From the NCBI GenBank assembly GCA_032622095.1, contig CP136068.1, positions 150,487,365 through 150,551,364 on the forward strand: DNA of 64,000 nucleotides, written 5' to 3'. The notes under the pieces are model-generated. The model was not told where the DNA came from. It saw nothing but the letters and a program-made list of their open reading frames with translations, and ran no database searches. Numbering within the stretch: position 1 is the first letter of the stretch; every line of letters starts with the position of its first letter. Origin of the DNA: Siphonodentalium dalli. Taxonomy: Eukaryota; Mollusca; Scaphopoda; Gadilida; Siphonodentaliidae. Shown here piece after piece: positions 12,185 through 23,958 of the stretch. The translations under genes and the position numbers were made by a program.

Positions 12185-12340
12185 ATTTCTGGATGATAAA
12201 GAGCGCTCAGAATGTAATAGGATCGGTCATGTGCTGCCCCGGGTGCTTTAGTTTGTACCGCGTCTCAGCTATAAAACAAGTGATGGACAAGTACACGACG
12301 CCTGTTAAATCAGCGTGGACCATGTACGTTAAAGACACAG
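12185..12340 (+). CDS. chitin synthase, exon 4 (SPGCFSL-type block)
   Basis: The exon lies between TGTCTGTAG (ends 12184) and GTGAGT (12341), with phase 1 at both sides. The split codon G|AT gives D, so the junction reads KFEYAK-DFWMIKSAQNVIGSV, as in family members (KFEYAIGHWFQKAAEHVLG type). The CCPGCFSLYRVSAI block corresponds to the conserved CSPGCFSLFR region that shapes the acceptor/product site. The last 40 bases (from about 12301) are the founder copy of the 52-bp minisatellite that fills the next 2 kb. Only splicing at the first donor keeps the frame, because reading through meets TGA at 12355. Confidence 0.92.
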
Positions 12341-14347
12341 GTGAGTACAGAGTCTGAACATGTTAACTCAGCATGGGCCGTATACGTCAAAGATACAGGT
12401 AAATATGCAGACTGTTAAATCAGCGTGGGCCGTATACGTCAAAGACACAGGTAAATATGCTGTCTGTTAAATCAGCGTGGGCCGTATACGTCAAAGACAC
12501 AGGTGAGTACACAGACGGAACATGTTAAATCAGCGTGGGCCGTATACGTCAAAGACACAGGTAAATATGCTGTCTGTTAAATCAGCGTGGATCGTATACG
12601 TCAAAGACACAGGTAAATATACAGACTGTTAAATCAGCGTGGACCGTATACGTCAAATACACAGGTAAATATAGAGACTGTTAAATCAGTGTGGACCGTA
12701 TACGTCAAAGACACATGTGAATATGCTGTCTGTTAAATCAGCGTGGACCGTATACGCCAAAGACACAGGTAAATATACAGACTGTTGAATCAGCGTGGAC
12801 CGTATACGTCAAAGACACAGGTAACTATGCTGTCTGTTAAATCAGCGTGGACCGTATACATCAAAGACACAGGTAAATATGCTGTCTGTTAAATTAGCGT
12901 TGACAGTATACGTCAAAGACACAGGTAAATATGCTGTCTGTTAAATCAGCGTCGACCGTATACGTCAAAGACACAGGTAAATATACAGACTGTTAAATCA
13001 GCGTGGACCGTATAAGTCAAAGACACAGGTAAATATGCTGTCTGTTAAATCAGCGTGGACCGTATACGTCAAAGACACAGGTAAATATGCTGTCTGTTAA
13101 ATCAGCGTGGGCCGTATACGTCAAAGACACAGGTAAATATACAGACTGTTAAATCAGCGTGGACCGTATACGTCAAAGACACATGTAAATATGCTGTCTG
13201 TTAAATCAGCGTGGACCGTATACGTCAAAGACACAGGTAAATATGCTGTCTGTTAAATCAGCGTGGACCGTATACGTCAAAGACACAGGTAAATATGCTG
13301 TCTGTTAAATCAGCGTGGGCCGTATACGTCAAAGACACAGGTAAATATACAGACTGTTAAATCAGCGTGGACCGTATACGTCAAAGACACATGTAAATAT
13401 GCTGTCTGTTAAATCAGCGTGGACCGTATACGTCAAAGACACAGGTAAATATGCTGTCTGTTAAATCAGCGTGGGCCGTATACGTCAAAGACACAGGTAA
13501 ATATGCTGTCTGTTAAATCAGCGTGGACCGTATACGTCAAAGACACAGGTAACTATGCTGTCTGTTAAATCAGCGTGGACCGTATACGTCAAATACACAG
13601 GTAAATATGCTGTCTGTTAAATCAGCGTAGACCGTATACGTCAAAGACACCGGTAAATATACAGACTCAGTCAGACTGTTAAATCAGCGTGGACCGTGTA
13701 CGTCAAAGACACAGGTGAGTACACAAACTGTTAAATCAGGGTGGACCGTGTACGTCAAAGACACAGGTGAGTAAACAGAGTGTTAAATCAGCATGGACCG
13801 TGTACGTCAAAGACACAGGTTAGTACACAAACTGTTAAATCAGGGTGGACCGTGTACGTCAAAGACACAGGTGAGTAAACAGAGTGTTAAATCAGCGTGG
13901 ACCATGTACGTCAAAGACACAGGTGAGTACACAACCTGTTAAATCAGGGTGGACCGTGTACGTCAAAGACACAGGTGAGTAAACAGAGTGTTAAATCAGC
14001 ATGGACCGTGTACGACAAAGGCACAGGTGAGTACACAGACTGTTAAATCAGGGTGGACCGTATACGTCAATGACACAGGTGAGTACACAGACTAATAAAT
14101 CAGCATGGACCCTGTACGTCAAAGACACAGGTGAGTACACAGACTGTTAAATCAGCATGGACCGTATACGACAAAGACACATGTGAGTACACAGACTGTT
14201 AAATCAGGGTGGACCGTATACGTCAATGACACAGGTGAGTACACAGACTAATTAATCAGCATGGACCGTGTACGTCAAAGACACAGGTGAGTACACAGAC
14301 TGCTAAATCAGGGTGGACCGTATACGTCAAAGACACAGGTAAATATA
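12303..14347 (+). repeat. 52-bp minisatellite made from exon 4 end plus splice donor (~39 copies)
   Basis: The unit TGTTAAATCAGCGTGGACCG... runs through GTCAAAGACACAG|GT and an alternating tail (AAATATGCTGTC, AAATATACAGAC or GAGTACACAGAC), with a period of 52. The first copy is the coding end of exon 4 and its donor. Early copies mostly have GTAAAT at the donor position; later ones (from about 13700) mostly have the consensus GTGAGT. Because 52 is not a multiple of 3 and TTAA(A) recurs in each copy, the array is not coding. Confidence 0.93.
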
Positions 14348-15711
14348 TAGTCCAAGTCTTCTCGTACTAAAACCGGCTAAGATATTGGGATGGAGGTGCC
14401 GGTCTTTAGTCCAAGCCCGCTTCTATACCAATCCTATCACACGAGTTACGCCCACGATCTGTGGCGGGAATCTGTGGTGTATTTTACTCGATTTACCTAA
14501 TGAATCAATACATGATGCTATATACATCGGAAAGAGAGACATCTTATGGTCATAATGGTGTATAATAATCTAACTTTCATGTTAAATTACGCATAGAATA
14601 TTCCGGTTGATTGTCACCAACATCGCTGTTTTTTCTGTTTGTTTACTTAACTGAAAGTCGAACTCAGGTTCCGAAGAACTTCGGCATTGTCCGGTGTTTG
14701 TTCTGAGTATTCTAGTTTCCGTTTCTATATATAGCGCGGGGTTTTCCGAACAAAATGGCGAAAACCGATCGCCGCAAAGTCCAGTTTCCAATGTGCTTTG
14801 AGAACAATTCCCGCACTAAAAACTTAATGACATAATGAAGGATCAGAAAGATAGTTTTGTTGACAATTTTCGCAAGCAACTTGTCAAAATTGGAGCAAAT
14901 TAGAACTCTTGTGTCTGACTTGCCATGCGTGTGATTTTCATCCATGTGCATTTTGACTTTTGTGTTGATAAAATAATCGGAGAACCGAATCACACAGTTT
15001 CGAAATATAGTTCTTCCGTTTTAGTGGGACTTTTCAAACTTAAGTTTAAAAATTTATACAAATTTTGTTTGATTTTTTGTGTGCTTAACAAGAGCAGTAT
15101 ATTGCTCTGTTCGCTTAGTATATATCTTAATTTCGCTGAAGTCCACCAAATGTGGGAAATGTAGCACCATATTATTTATTCTAATGGTCGTTGTGTTTAC
15201 ACTGTTTTAAACTTTGAGAGGGTTGTAATTCCCCGTAATTTATTTAATGTATTACATTTATATCTTCAATGTTTAATTAATCTATTTATTTTTTATTTAT
15301 TGACACACATAATTACGATTACAATGGAGAATTCATCGTAATTTGCGTTGTCAGTCGAAAATCTACGGAATATTTTCAACGGAAAATGCCGAACACAGTT
15401 CGCGAGGTCAACTGAGTTCGCATACTTTTAAAAATTTGTAAACATTGCGGTAAATGTCTCTTTTCGCATTAAATTACCGCTTTCAATTCACAACTGATGT
15501 GGGTTTCAGATCAAATAGCATGTCTTCTGCTGAAAATATCCGTTTATTGTCGCAATTGTGATATTTTATTTCATATAATTGTGGTTTTATTTGAGCGGGT
15601 CACCAACGCTTAAGTCGTGTCATAAGAATGCATGGGCCTGGAACTCGGACTAAAGACCGGCACCTCCATCCCAATATCTTAGCCGGTTTTAGTACGAGAA
15701 GACTTGGACTA
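14348..15711. mobile_element. 1.36-kb TIR DNA element inserted in the minisatellite
   Basis: Terminal inverted repeats of about 65 bp (starting TAGTCCAAGTCTTCTCG, ending CGAGAAGACTTGGACTA) bound the element. It is flanked by the direct repeat GTAAATATA at 14339-14347 and 15712-15720. This matches a 9-bp target duplication within one minisatellite copy, as for MULE- or Merlin-type transposons. The interior is A/T-rich, and its longest frames (under 100 codons) resemble nothing known, so it is non-autonomous. Confidence 0.82.
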
Positions 15712-16170
15712 GTAAATATACAGATGGTTAAATCAGCGTGGACCGGGTACGACAAAGACACAGGTGAGTACACATACTGTTAAATCAGCGTGGACCGTGT
15801 ACTTCAAAGACACAGGCGAGTACACAGGCTATTAAATCAACGTGGACCGTGTACGTCAAAGACACAGGCGAGTACACAGGCTATTAAATCAGCGTGGACC
15901 GTGTACGTCAAAGACAGGTGAGTACACAAACTGTGAAATCAGCGTGGACCTTGTACGCGTGGACCGTGTACGTCAGACACAGATGAGTACACATACTGCT
16001 AAATCAGCGTGGACCGTGTACGTCAAAGACACAGGTGAGTACACAGACTGTTAAATCAGCGTGGACCGTGTACGTCAGACACAGATGAGTACACAGACTA
16101 TTAAATCAGCGTGGACCGTGTACGTCAAAGACACACGTGAGTACACAAACTGTTAATTCAGCGTGGACCT
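15712..16170 (+). repeat. 52-bp minisatellite, second part (~9 copies)
   Basis: This continues the array after the transposon. Copies are mostly of the GTGAGTACACA type, with a few internal deletions (around 15910 and 15960). The last recognisable copy ends with GCGTGGACCT at about 16170. A short open frame here (15842-16054) is simply the repeat translated. Confidence 0.9.
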
Positions 16171-16990
16171 ATTAATGTTTGAAATAAATAGAAATCACGA
16201 AGCTGGTGTCATGCGCCGAAGGACAAAAACAAGGCTTAGTTACAAATACGGACTTTCATGCATGTAGTTACGCGAGGTTGACCATTGTAACTTGATGCAG
16301 GTACATAGCGAATAAATCAAAATCACGGATTTCGGCACCAAGTCGTGTTTAGTGGGATCACTGCATGGGTTCACCGTTCCATGCGTTATTGTTCGTTGGT
16401 GTTTTCTGGTGTGGTTCGTTGTTGATTTTGCAACGAAAAATGTGGACAAAATAGTGAATGTATCTACATGTAAACTGCTCTCTGTATTCGAACAAACTAT
16501 ACGCGTTTTTGCAGGATAATGAGTATAAATTACCACGGAATGTTATCCAATTATGTCAGCAACTACATAATTTATATCACTTGCATATCATTCGATTTAG
16601 GCTCAGAGAAGTACAAATGTCTCTCTCCATCACTGTTGATTTATCGATAATAAAGACAATTATCTGGGTTTTAAATTTGTTCAATTTCTTCAGTATTATT
16701 TTACCTGTATATCTAGTGCGATCCTTCAATTTGTTCAGCATGAAATATGAGCTTGGAGCTAAAGGAGCTCGGTACCATGGTGGTCCGGTTCGTTGGTCTG
16801 TATGCTCCGGTCATTTAGCCCTGAAAATGTATGCCTTTCGGTTCGTTGGCAAAGAAATCGTTAGCGTTTGCAAACGATTTCGCATTTTTCAAATTGTCGC
16901 AACCACGTGATATGTTTGCTGCATTTTATTTTCGAATAGACTCAAAGATTGCAACTGACGACAATTCACTTGGAATAATATATATAGAGG

Positions 16991-17135
16991 ATCTACAACG
17001 AGTCCCCAGTTTATAGCTGAATTTACTGGACGAGTCCAGTAAATTAGGTCTGGACCGAGCCTTTTGCGAGGTCCAGACCTAATTTACTGGACGAGTTTTG
17101 TAAATTCCTCTATAAACTGGGGACGAGTTGTAGAT
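16991..17135. repeat. 145-bp palindrome
   Basis: The outer arms ATCTACAACGAGTCCCCAGT and ACTGGGGACGAGTTGTAGAT match as inverse copies. The inner arms TTTACTGGAC...AGGTCTGGACC / GGTCCAGACCTAATTTACTGG fold again, giving a nested hairpin. It is probably a fold-back repeat. Confidence 0.75.
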
Positions 17136-17767
17136 TTTATTTATTACATGATACAAAACCTCAGAGAAACATACTTATTTCAAAAAAATGGGACGCGAAA
17201 CTAACAATGGCTTCTATAAGGCATGCGATGACGTCTCACGCAACCAAGCGTTGTTTGCCCGCGTAAAGAAATAGTCCCAGACAAATAAAGACTGTTTGGT
17301 GTATTTAATGGCGTATATTTAATGACATAACTTTTCAAACTCTTCATTCATTATAGTTTGTTAGAAAACATTTGAAGCCATCGTTTTTTTGAGACGTAGT
17401 ATTTCCCATTCTTTTAATCATAAAATAGGATGTGTATATACGACAGAAAACTGTTTTTCTGCTAAAATAGGACCACATTTTGGTGTCACGTGACCAACAA
17501 AACACTTTTACCGATTCGAAATGTGTTGTGTGCATGAATACAAATGAAAGGTCATAGGTGCTGTTCCGGTAGTATGCCAATATTAACTTCCTCGGGTTCA
17601 TCAATCCTCATGTCAACCTCGAAACAATGCAATAAATGTATTGTAACGTCCCTTATCTTTTAGTAACTCACCCTATTTACTTGGCTCTTGTTAACACCTC
17701 TAGATATCTTCTTCTCGCTTCCAATCTCTGTCTTTTTCCCTCCTTTCGATCCTGCTTGCCTTCTAAA

Positions 17768-18224
17768 GGAATCAGGGAGCTAAATGTGTTCTAGAGTCGG
17801 GGAGCGAGTACACCGTGGAATGCTAAAGGTGAAGGTAACTGAAGAATGACCTTCACCTGATACACGCGACACGTTATTAAAGGATGACATCGCGTTTATT
17901 TGATTTGTACATAATATCTAAATAATTTAAACTGGTGAATGAATGGGGGAATGGATTTTTGTGAGCGAGAAATTTATTTAACTAGCTGCTGTAGTTCTGG
18001 GTTTTTCCAGATCAATTTGGCTGTGAGATAGCCCTGTCGTAGACTTGGGGATTTATTTAAAAAAGTAAACACATGACCTATGATTTTTCTTGCATTTTCG
18101 TGATCAACTGGTGTCAATCTAGCTGGGTAAACATCACTGATATGGCATGCAGGCTTCAATTCAGTAAATTTGGACGAAACGTTAACACTGTCGCCTATGG
18201 GAAACCATTTAGTTCAGTGATTCC
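17768..18224 (+). mobile_element. 457-bp repeat with GGAATCA/TGATTCC ends, copy 1
   Basis: It begins GGAATCAGGGAGC and ends CAGTGATTCC, with 7-bp inverted termini. It is nearly identical to the copy at 19112-19569 in the same orientation. An inner inverted pair, GGTGAAGGTAACTGAAG / GACCTTCACC, lies near its start. Two direct copies 0.9 kb apart suggest either two insertions or the ends of a composite element. The clade is unknown. Confidence 0.65.
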
Positions 18225-19111
18225 TATAAGAAAAAATCTAAATTTTACGAAATTTCACGTCTCGCCATGATAAGTTGTTAATTCCATATTTTCTTATTTT
18301 CAAATGATAATGACCACATTTTGGACATATTTAAAGAAGAAACCCATGGATTCGCCTGTAGGTAGTAAATAAAGTGATAAATCTGGGAATTTTGCATGGA
18401 CATCAGGTACCATTAGGGGGTCAGGGGGTCTAAAGCCCCTCTCCCCACAATTTTGAGGAGTGTTAGCCCCCCCCCCATTGGGAACAGATGACCCAATTAA
18501 GCTTTGGCGGCACCCAGTAGTCTTATCGGGGACCGTAGCCCCACCCCAAGTCGGGGGGGGGGGGGTGATGGCATCACCACTAGAGTTATTGTCGTGCAAA
18601 ATTGCCATGGCAGGTTTGTTAAACAGACAGTATGCCCTGCCATCTGGTAACATTTCATGCCTGAGGCTGTGTCTGATGTTGTATCATTATGTGTAGATAT
18701 TTAAATTAACTTATGGTTGCTTTATATTGCTATTAAAGTATTTTTTATTTTTATTTTCTGTTAATTTTGGTAAATGTTTATTATAAATTGCCAAATTCTG
18801 CATGAAAAGTGTTTAAAATTGGACAAGATATCCCTCTCAAAATGTATATTAACATTTCCTCTTCAATTTAGTAATATTATGGTATATAAGGGCATACTTC
18901 AGTTATACGAGATGCATCTCCTAGTAAAATTGAAAAAAATAATCTAAATTTTGTGGCTTTATTTTGAGGATTGACAATAATTTTCAGGATGCCTCATATT
19001 GGAAAAATAAACGACTACTGCTCGATATAATCCATTTTTGATTTCAGTAAGGTCTATATTTTGATAAAATACTATAAGAAACGCTGTGTTTCACACATAT
19101 ACATATGTATA

Positions 19112-19569
19112 GGAATCAGGAAGCTAAATGTGTTCTAGAGTCGGGGAGCGAGTACACCGTGGAATGCTAAAGGTGAAGGTAACTGAAGAATGACCTTCAC
19201 CTGATACATGCGACACGTTATTAAAGGATGACATCGCGTTTATTTGATTTGTACATAATATCTAAATAATTTAAACTGGTGAATGAATGGGGGAATGGAT
19301 TTTTGTGAGCGGGAAATTTATTTAACTGGCTGCTGTAGTTCTGGGTTTTTCCAGATCAAATTTGGCTGTGATATAGCCTTGTCGTAGACTTGGGGATTTA
19401 TTTTAAAAAGTAAACACATGACCTATGATTTTTCTTGCATTTTCGTGATCAACTGGTGTCAATCTAGCTGGATAAACATCACTGGTATGGCCTGCAGGCT
19501 TCAATTCAGTGAATTTGGCCGAAACGTTAACACTGTCGCCTATGGGAAACCATTTAGTTCAGTGATTCC
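19112..19569 (+). mobile_element. 458-bp repeat with GGAATCA/TGATTCC ends, copy 2
   Basis: This is the second direct copy. With the flanking TATA on both sides, the termini read TATAGGAATCA...TGATTCCTATA. It ends 28 bp before the exon 5 acceptor boundary, so the likely branch-point and polypyrimidine region of intron 4 is squeezed between this element and the exon. Confidence 0.65.
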
Positions 19570-19597
19570 TATAGTATAATAACACTTTCGATTGCAG

Positions 19598-20089
19598 GAG
19601 AGGATCGGTGGATGGCGACTCTTATGATGCTGGGTGGTTGGCATATGCGTTACTGTTCCATGGCCGATAACTCTACGTTCTGCCCTGACACATTCGACGA
19701 ATTCTTCCAGCAGCGGCGTCGCTGGATCCTGTCGGAGATGACGAACGGGGTGCTTGTAGTACAGAATCTGTTCCGCCTGATGAGAACCAATGACTGTTTC
19801 ACCCTAGTCCACGTCATTTGCTTGACTAACACGTTCATAAGCAACATTATCAGCCCGGGAGCCGCCATTGTCATGATAACGGCTGGCCTCGACATCGTGT
19901 TCGGGATTCCGTACTTATGGACAACCGTTCCGTTTGCTATTTGTGTGTTGATATACTCGATTTATTGTGCTTATGGGACTAACATTGGTATGACTCGTTT
20001 CACGTTATTATTGACTATACCTAGTGGTGTGGCGTTCGCTGCCGTTGTTTTCTGGTGGGTGAAAGTCTTCGTCGAAAGTATAATAGACG
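19598..20089 (+). CDS. chitin synthase, exon 5 (EDR, QRRRW and membrane segments)
   Basis: The exon lies between ATTGCAG (ends 19597) and GTGAGT (20090), with phase 1 on both sides. The split codon G|GA gives the first G of GEDRWMATLMM, the catalytic EDR motif. FDEFFQQRRRWILSEM follows, the QRRRW product-binding signature of processive GT2 enzymes. Three to four membrane segments follow (around CFTLVHVICLTNTF, AAIVMITAGLDIVF, VPFAICVLIYSIYCAYG and GVAFAAVVFWWVKVF), which form the chitin-export channel in this family. About 164 residues. All signature residues are intact. Confidence 0.95.
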
Positions 20090-20681
20090 GTGAGTGTTCA
20101 TGGAAACCATGGAATTATTCTCTTTCTCACCATAACCAATAAGCCCCGAATGTCCCTGAATGTCCAACGAAAAAGGGTGCATTTTCTCCATTGTAATTTC
20201 ACACCATCAAACAAAAAACAGAATAATTATACAAAACTTCATTAGTTATCGGAAGTACAATGCTTTGACGCGATATCTCATTTCATGGTGCACCTAATCT
20301 TTGGACAGGTTACTCGGGACAACACCCGGACAACATCCTGTTAAAGTGATGTGAAACACTCCGGTAGGGTGATCAAATAGAAATGGAGGATAATCTTGCT
20401 TAAAGTACTTATTATTACAAATATTAATCCAAACTGACAACTCTGCACACCGTCATTATTATATATTAATTAAATTCAGTGACTCTCGATGGCGAAATCG
20501 TTTTTATTACTTTATCGCCGATAGTTGCGTCCCGAATCGAGAAGTAAATATTTACAACTGAGCATAGTTCAGACGATGTTTTTTGTAGCGTGGTACGACC
20601 GATTTGCTTGAGATTTGCGACGATGTAGCAGAATGTTACATTTCTCCAGTTGGCATAGTGCCTGAATGCTAACTCAACAGT

Positions 20682-21059
20682 TTAACCCTTTACCCAACAA
20701 AACGGCCAAAACCGGCCAAATAAAGCTTCAAAAGCCTAAAATATATTTGGTCTGTCTCAATAGAACCATACAAATATGGATATCATTGGAACCGGCTCCT
20801 TGACCACATTGTGGTAGTTACAGTTATGCCATGTGCCAATGCATTCTCTTATATATGCGAGTCGACCATAGGTCGCCTCGCATATATAAGAGAATGCATT
20901 GGCCTAAAAAAAAAAAAATCTTACATTCTTTAACAATTTTATAATTTTTAAGGTGTTAAGCCAATGCATTCTCTTATATATGCGAGGCGACCTATGGTCG
21001 ACTCGCATATATAAAAGAATGCATTTGGCACAGGGCCCTTCTGTTGGGTAAAGGGTTAA
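20682..21059. mobile_element. piggyBac-like MITE (TTAA ends) with two internal palindromes
   Basis: The ends TTAACCCTTTACCCAACA and TGTTGGGTAAAGGGTTAA form a perfect 18-bp inverted pair that includes TTAA at both sides. This is the TTAA target and CCCT-start typical of piggyBac-superfamily elements. Inside are two ~65-bp palindromes built on CCAATGCATTCTCTTATATA, separated by an A-rich spacer and inverted to each other. There is no transposase. Confidence 0.75.
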
Positions 21060-22839
21060 CGCGCCCGAACAAGTACATAATATGTCTTTAATAGCTGACG
21101 ACTGTATATATTATAAACACCTCACGGTTGAACCGTTTCGACCGATTGTTTTACTCTTGGCTGCGCGATGACGTGTTGTGATGCTCGCTGTCAATCATAT
21201 ACGTAACGTGCTTCATTCAAATTTGTTTTCAAACGGCAGCGGGCGATGCTGACTCGGTAGAATCGAAAACTAAAGTTGCCAGTGCTCGACCAATCAGAAT
21301 GTGTGTGTTAGCGACCAACATTCAACTTCAATTACAAAATGTATTAGAGTGGATCGATGCGCTGCATATGCAATAACTACATGCATAGTTGGTGGAATGG
21401 CCACCGCAGAGGACTTGTTCCACATCACTTCAATGAAATGGTATATTATTCATCAACCATTAAATCAATCTTTATTTCGAAACAAGTCATTCCGTTGATT
21501 TACGTTAATATAATACAATACACAATGTAGGTGTATAACGTAATTCAATCGTTAAATATATATATTTCCTGTCGCAGCAATAAGCATCAAGTATAATTTT
21601 AAATTCCTTCAACGAATATGCTTATACTAGAAGGTCAGGTAATTTCTTCCACTCAGCGATAACTCGTTGGGTGAACACAAAATATTACGGATCCTGATAC
21701 CTGCAGTTTCTCACTGCCCCCAGTTGCAGTATATAATGCTATTTGAAAGAACTGTTATGAGTCAATGTTGTACATGTTTGTTAGTAGTTTATACTGTTTC
21801 AATCATATGATACACATCCTCGCAATTTGAGATGAATGACTTTCTTTTATCTTTCGCGGTAGGTCAATTTCCCCAGTTGAGTAATACATGTTGAGGCCTT
21901 AAGATAACAGTACGTCTTCGAGAGATTTGCACTGGTACCGAATATGCGGATTCCATGCATCGATACCATACTCCATGACAGTCTTACCCCCACCCCTACA
22001 CATTTTAGCACAGACAGCCCGTGTGAGACAGCTGGTGAGATTTCCCTGTCTGACCCAACACGTGACCAGCTGTCTCACCCTACCCACGTGACTGCTTTAC
22101 CTATTTAATTAAGAGCCGGAACTAATCCTTCATCATGTTTTGTGTGAACTAAAAGAATGGCGACCAACCAGTTACGCTTCACGTTTCAAGTAAATAAATA
22201 CGGACGAATTCGTGGACGCTAATACAAATGGAGATAAGCTTCAAATGTTAATCACGAAGAACATTCAACATAACCTCAATTGAAGACGCAGAGTTGCAGT
22301 ACATGCAATATAAGCGACTAATTGTGCGAACAAATTCCATCAAACAGAAGGCCCCCAAATCAATAGCTGCTTCACAAATGACGAACGAAATAGTTCCACA
22401 TTCGAACAGTTGTCATCGTTGCAATAAATCGTCGAACACGTCTAACGTACTAACATGTGTAAGTCATATATACACATGTTTCCTTTTATAATGGTACCGA
22501 TATGGACATTTCCCATGACACAAACGATTAGTCTAGTTGTTTATTCTTCATACCAATGCGCGCGTTTCTCGGAATCTATGCAGGTGCAACCATGTGACGT
22601 ATTCATGTCGATTTCACAAGACCATGTCTATTTCACTCTAACGTATTAACCCTGAGTCACGGATAGCGCGCTTTGTTTTTATTGTATATACCTATGGTAT
22701 ATACCGAAATCATCCCAGATAATCACGAATATCGTATCAGATTTCTTCCCAGATGTACCGTTACGAAGCTACTGGAATGTGCCGAAGATTGATATAAAAA
22801 AAAAATCGGAATGAGGCTCTTGGGTTGGGAGAGAAATGG

Positions 22840-22986
22840 TCCATCATGACCTGGGATATGGGCATGGAAAAATCTCACCCTCGGGGCCAGATATTTGGTC
22901 CGGACACTCGGCAAGCCTCGTGTCCGGCCCAAATATCTGGCCCCTCGGGTGAGACTTTTCCATCCCACACCCCAGATCATGATGGA
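22840..22986. repeat. 147-bp palindrome next to a Helitron-like unit
   Basis: The arms TCCATCATGA... and ...ATCATGATGGA enclose CTCACCCTCGGGGCCAGATA / TATCTGGCCCCTCGGGTGAG and CCGGACAC / GTGTCCGG. It ends about 10 bp before the first Helitron-like unit at 22996. It is probably a fold-back MITE. Confidence 0.75.
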
Positions 22987-22995
22987 TAATATTAA

Positions 22996-23401
22996 TCTCA
23001 TATATATTTTGAAGACCTCTGTCTGTATGTTTGTTTGTCTGTCTGTCTGTCTGTCTGTCATTTATACAAATCTACGATTCTCGACTGATCGGGACGAAAC
23101 TTGGTACGTGTGTGTAGTTTGACCAGGCGGTGAACGTTGTCGTATTGGCGAGCCCGTGCGGCGCCCGCTTCGCGCATGCGCAGACGAGATCTCGGAAATT
23201 TGCTATGTGAATGTATCTTGCCCCGGATACGAATTTTATCGGATCGCCGAGCCCGTGCGACGCCAGCTTCGCGCATGCGCAGACCAGATATCGGAAACGG
23301 GTAGAGCTATCGACTTGAAATTTGGTTTTTGAAACGGGTGGAGCTATCGACTTGAAATTTGGTTTTTGAATAGCCCGGACAACGTCGGGCTCATCGGCTA
23401 G
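22996..23401 (+). mobile_element. Helitron-like unit, type A (A1)
   Basis: It starts TCTCATATATATTTTGAAG after an A, then has a TGTC microsatellite and the block CGATTCTCGAC..AAACTTGGTACG. About two copies of the 122-bp module follow (one with a ~26-bp deletion). The hairpin GCCCGgacaacgtCGGGC comes next, then TCATCGG and CTAG before a T. The 5' TC, 3' hairpin, CTAG end and A|T flanks match non-autonomous Helitrons. Confidence 0.75.
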
Positions 23402-23437
23402 TCTCATATATATTTTGAAGACCTCTGTTTGTTTGTT

Positions 23438-23469
<32 letters not shown>

Positions 23470-23958
23470 ATTAATACAAATCTACGATTCTCGACCGATC
23501 GGGACGAAACTTGGTACGTGAGTGTAGTTTGACCAGGCGGCGAACGTTGTCGTATTGGCGAGCCCGTGCGGCGCCCGCTTCGCGCATGCGCAGACGAGAT
23601 CTCGGAAACGGGTGGAGCTATCTACTTGAAATTTGGTATGTGAATGTATCTTGCCCCGGATACGAATTTTATCGGGTCACCGAGCCCGTGCGACGTCAGC
23701 TTCGCGCATGCGCAGACGAGATCTCGGAAACGGGTGGAGCTATCTACTTGAAATTTGGTATGTGAATGTATCTTGCCCCGGATAAGAATTTTATCGGGTC
23801 GCCGAGCCCGTGCGACGCCAGCTTCGCGCATGCGCAGACCAGATCTCGGAAACGGGTGGAGCTATCGACTTGAAATTTGCTATGTGAATGTATCTTGCCC
23901 CGGATACGAATTTCGTCGGTTTTTTAATAGCCTGGACAACGTCGGGCTCATCGGCTAG
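23402..23958 (+). mobile_element. Helitron-like unit, type A (A2)
   Basis: It abuts A1 directly (CTAG|TCTCATAT). It has three 122-bp modules. Its final hairpin is altered: AGCCTGGACAACGTCGGGC. Confidence 0.75.

Larger units (their letters stand above)
16171..19597 (+). other. remainder of intron 4
   Basis: Apart from the palindrome at 16991 and the two 457-bp repeat copies listed separately, no gene was recognised. Between the two repeat copies (about 18420-18570) are long C and G homopolymer runs. The end, AACACTTTCGATTGCAG, is the acceptor for exon 5. Confidence 0.6.

Noticed and set aside
12303-14347. Regular repeat that could look like a CRISPR array
   Set aside because: There are no unique spacers; it is a 52-bp minisatellite derived from a eukaryotic exon end.
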